Part shown: positions 8,525-10,829 of the stretch, piece after piece
How the letters are laid out: every line of letters begins with the position of its first letter
How positions within the stretch are numbered: the first letter of the stretch is position 1
Assembly (NCBI GenBank): GCA_003024985.2
Contig: PXIH01S0011751.1
DNA: 10,829 nt
Strand: one strand, 5' to 3'
Source: Euperipatoides rowelli
Taxonomy: Eukaryota > Onychophora > Udeonychophora > Euonychophora > Peripatopsidae
The notes under the pieces: model-generated
Database searches by the model: none
Told to the model about the DNA's origin: nothing
The model's input: only the letters and a program-made list of their open reading frames with translations
Program-made: the position numbers and the translations under genes

Positions 8525-8543
8525 GTTCCAGTAGGAATTAGGG
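8512..8543. repeat. Two-unit TTAGGG-type minisatellite
   Basis: AGTAGGAGTTAGGG (8512-8525) and AGTAGGAATTAGGG (8530-8543) differ at one base and lie 18 bases apart. TAGGGTTAGGG at 882-892 is the matching sequence on the far side of the large insertion, so the original site was a short telomere-like simple repeat. Confidence 0.75.
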
Positions 8544-8546
8544 AGT

Positions 8547-10470
8547 GAAGGTTAAGACTTTAAATGTTAACCCGGATGTACTGCCATTGGCTGCTTGATG
8601 TTTATATCTCTCTAACTTTCTTGTTTTTATTAACTATTTCATTTAGTGTTATTGACTATTTTACCTGCTTTGGATAAGTGATAGTTGTCTTCGTTCGAGC
8701 TTGCTGGTTTATTGTGAATCTGGTTCTGTCTGATATTTTAATATTATTGAATTTCGATCATCGACTGTGTATTGGATGTATTTTGCATCGAGCGTGGAAG
8801 TGATTCCCGCAGACTTTCATGATATTGTGTCACTCGCTCTGTAATACAAGAATTAAGCAGTTTTCAAGATCTACAGGTGTTTAGATTTTTAATCAAATCT
8901 CAACATTTAAATACAGATACATTTAATGTTTTGTCGATGTTGAATATCCTTAAAACTGATTGGAAACCATGTGGGATATGTGGCGGATCACACATCAATC
9001 TCTCTTCTGGGCCTAGAGCTATTATTGTTGTTTGCAACCGGCTTACTGACAAACAGGTTAAAAAAGATGCCCTAGAAATAGGATTTTAACTAGTATTAGT
9101 TGTGTAAATCAAAGCTATTTGTTTCCTAGGATTGTGCTCACAAATACTCGTTCCTTTAGAAATCAATTTGATGAAATTAGTGGCTATGCTCCAATTTGAA
9201 AAACCTTAGATAGCAGTGTTCACTGAGACATGGTTTTGTAATAACGATGTTGACGCTTTTAATATAGGAATTCTTCACAATACACAGGATAAGGAAAATA
9301 AATGACAGAGCTAAGGGAGGAGGAGATTCTGTGAATATTAACAAAGATTTAACCATATTGGGCATACATTTACCTTTGCTGGATGAATTGGAGGCCATTT
9401 CACTTATGTGTAGATCTAACTATTTACCTAGAGACGTTCCTTTTTTTGCAATCATCACTGTATACACGCTACCTAATGATGCTTATGCTGACGACATGTT
9501 GGAATTTATATCAGCGGAAATTGATCGTATTTTAGCTATTAACACTTTGGCTTCGGATTTTGTTCTAGGTGATTTCAATGATTTGAGGGTTGAGCAACTT
9601 TCTACATTGAAGCCGTTCGTTCATTTGGTCAATGAACCTACGCGTGGCGTTAATTTATTGGATATTGGATAAGTATTTCTTCAAAGGTTATGCTAAATTT
9701 GTGGCTAAAAATAAGGCCCCTATTGCGTCCTTTGATCATTGTTTATTAGTGATATATAACAGAGAGGTATGTATGAATGATCAAAGTAAAAAAACTTACG
9801 TCTGCAGACCGAAAAACAAGCCAGCTTTAGTGCTTTGGGTAGGGTACTATCTACCTTTGATCGGAATAATATTCTAAAGGATAGAAACATTGACGATATG
9901 GCTGAATTGTTTGGGGTAATTTTAAATTACTTATTTGAAAGTGCTTTTCCTATGGAGGTAAGGAAGATCAAGGGTGTTAATTGTTGGTTTAATGAGAACT
10001 GGCAGCAATTATTAAAAGAGAAATGATATCTATGGTCTTAATAAAAATGACAATCAAATTGATGTTTTATCTCGTTTAATTAAAAATAAGGTCAAGGAAG
10101 CCAAAAGTAGAGATCATCACTTGTTGATTGATAATGTTACTTTTGATAGTGTGGACTACTACAAAATTCTAAAAAAATGTTTGTGTCAATCATTTACAGC
10201 TAACAATGTTTGCTTCACCAACAATTAGTGAATATTTTAAAAACTTAGCAAATTCTAGAGATCAATTAAATCTTGATAATTTTGAAGTATTTCTTCTTGG
10301 TATAACACTTAAACCTGTTGATTCTTCTTATTCTTTAGGGAATTATCGGGTTTACCTTTTAAAAATAATTCAACACCGGATGGTTTCCCATCTTCATTCT
10401 AAAAACATTTGCATTTGAATTATATGAACCAATTACTTTTATCATTAACACCTCTATTTTTCATGGTATA
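8547..10470 (+). mobile_element. CR1/L2-like LINE remnant, cut off within the reverse transcriptase
   Basis: A+T-rich sequence encodes, on the plus strand and through several frames, an ORF2 of the Jockey/CR1/L2 type: N-terminal segment, AP-type endonuclease, linker, and the first block of the reverse transcriptase. It then stops near 10470 with the catalytic part missing. The 5' limit is a guess; 8547-8822 holds no recognisable coding sequence and may be leader or flank. Codon use is A+T-rich and quite unlike the neighbouring Tx1-type element, which fits a separate family. LINEs usually lose their 5' end on insertion, so loss of the 3' end points to later deletion, rearrangement or invasion by another element. 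Confidence 0.75.
8823..10470 (+). pseudogene. ORF2 fragment of CR1/L2-like LINE: endonuclease and start of reverse transcriptase
   Basis: Readable pieces in order: an N-terminal segment (8823-9089) with CGICGGSH and SSGPRA; then, one base shifted, FPRIVLTNTRSFRNQFDEI (9122-9178), the first endonuclease motif with its Asn. FTETW with the catalytic Glu is at 9219-9233, DRAKGGG at 9304-9324, VLGDFNDL at 9565-9588, EPTRGVNLLDI near 9634-9666, and FDH (9731-9739) where SDH is usual. The linker continues as ALGRVLSTFDRNNIL and NKVKEAKSRDHH. TPDGFPSSF (10373-10399) and, one base out of frame, KTFAFELYEPITFIINTSI (ending near 10458) match the opening block of CR1/L2-type polymerases. Stops include TGA 9197-9199. 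No YADD box is present before the window ends. Clade placement beyond CR1/L2-like is uncertain. Confidence 0.82.
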
Positions 10471-10829
10471 GGGGAAGTAGGGGGAATACTGCGCACCTAA
10501 GCAAGATTCGTTCTTGTGGCAAATTAGTTAATGTTTATACATGAAAATGATCCTTAATTATCCTACTTTTAAATGTATATACACATTTCGTGCAAAAAAT
10601 ATCAAATTTAGTAAATATTGAAAATAATACAAAATGGCATTTTCACGTTATTCCCCCACCTCGGGATAATACCGTGGTGGGTGGGGGGAAAACCGTGCAT
10701 TGTTACTGAAGAGCGATGTTTTTAATTTCAGGTAGCATAATACAAATATAATAAAACATAAAAGAATAAACCTATATATTTTTAAAATCAGAATTTAATG
10801 CAGATTTCAAAAATCAAAACCAAAAAATT
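10471..10829. other. A+T-rich DNA with repeated G-run motifs, no gene
   Basis: After the LINE break the sequence has no readable coding frame. It carries two related motifs in direct orientation, GTAGGGGGAATACTGCGCA (10477-10495) and GTGGGGGGAAAACCGTGCA (10681-10699), with 15 of 19 bases identical, and an inverted partner at 10649-10657 (TATTCCCCC against GGGGGAATA at 10480-10488). A miniature transposon that interrupted the LINE would explain this, but no target duplication is seen and the right end may lie beyond the window. Confidence 0.45.
10651..10690. repeat. Imperfect hairpin of C-run and G-run arms
   Basis: TTCCCCCACC (10651-10660) pairs with GGTGGGGGGAA (10680-10690) with one G bulged. 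Inside, CGG (10662-10664) can pair with CCG (10672-10674) around GATAATA. It is a strong local fold in otherwise A+T-rich DNA. Confidence 0.55.

Noticed and set aside
1-10829. CRISPR array, bacterial operon, tRNA or rRNA gene
   Set aside because: No regularly spaced repeats, no ribosome binding sites with ordered genes, and no cloverleaf or rRNA sequence that I could recognise by eye.

Overview
This window looks like animal (metazoan) genomic DNA. There are no operons, ribosome binding sites or tRNA/rRNA genes, and no intact host gene. The flanks are strongly A+T-rich and hold only non-LTR retrotransposon remains. Two LINE families can be recognised from protein motifs that survive across frameshifts. 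The pair suggests an aquatic invertebrate, fish or amphibian, but I cannot name the species. Seven ambiguous bases lie between 1220 and 1367.

Layout: 1-909 is A+T-rich flank with low-complexity runs and no gene. A G+C-richer block, about 924-8510, is a decayed but apparently full-length L1-superfamily element of the Tx1 group on the minus strand. In transcription order it has a 5' leader (8510-8097), ORF1 (8096-5934) with a CCHC zinc knuckle, an 18-base gap, ORF2 (5915-2272) with AP-type endonuclease, reverse transcriptase and a C-terminal Cys/His motif, and a long 3' region (2271-924). Both ORFs carry several stops and frameshifts, and the first catalytic Asp of the reverse transcriptase is Tyr. 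A perfect 14-base direct repeat (910-923 and 8511-8524) brackets the block and is the best candidate for its target-site duplication. Removing the block leaves a continuous TTAGGG-rich target.

From about 8547 to 10470 lies a second, A+T-rich LINE on the plus strand, head to head with the first. It is a CR1/L2-like (Jockey-superfamily) remnant: an ORF2 with N-terminal region, endonuclease and linker that stops just after the start of the reverse transcriptase. From 10471 to the end is A+T-rich DNA with G-run motifs in direct and inverted copies, possibly part of a small non-autonomous element.

ORF1 would bind element RNA. ORF2 would nick target DNA and prime reverse transcription from the nick. 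Neither element here could encode a working enzyme as read. The most useful points are the bracketing repeat with its telomere-like target, the readable ancient coding order, the lost catalytic residue, and the head-to-head arrangement.
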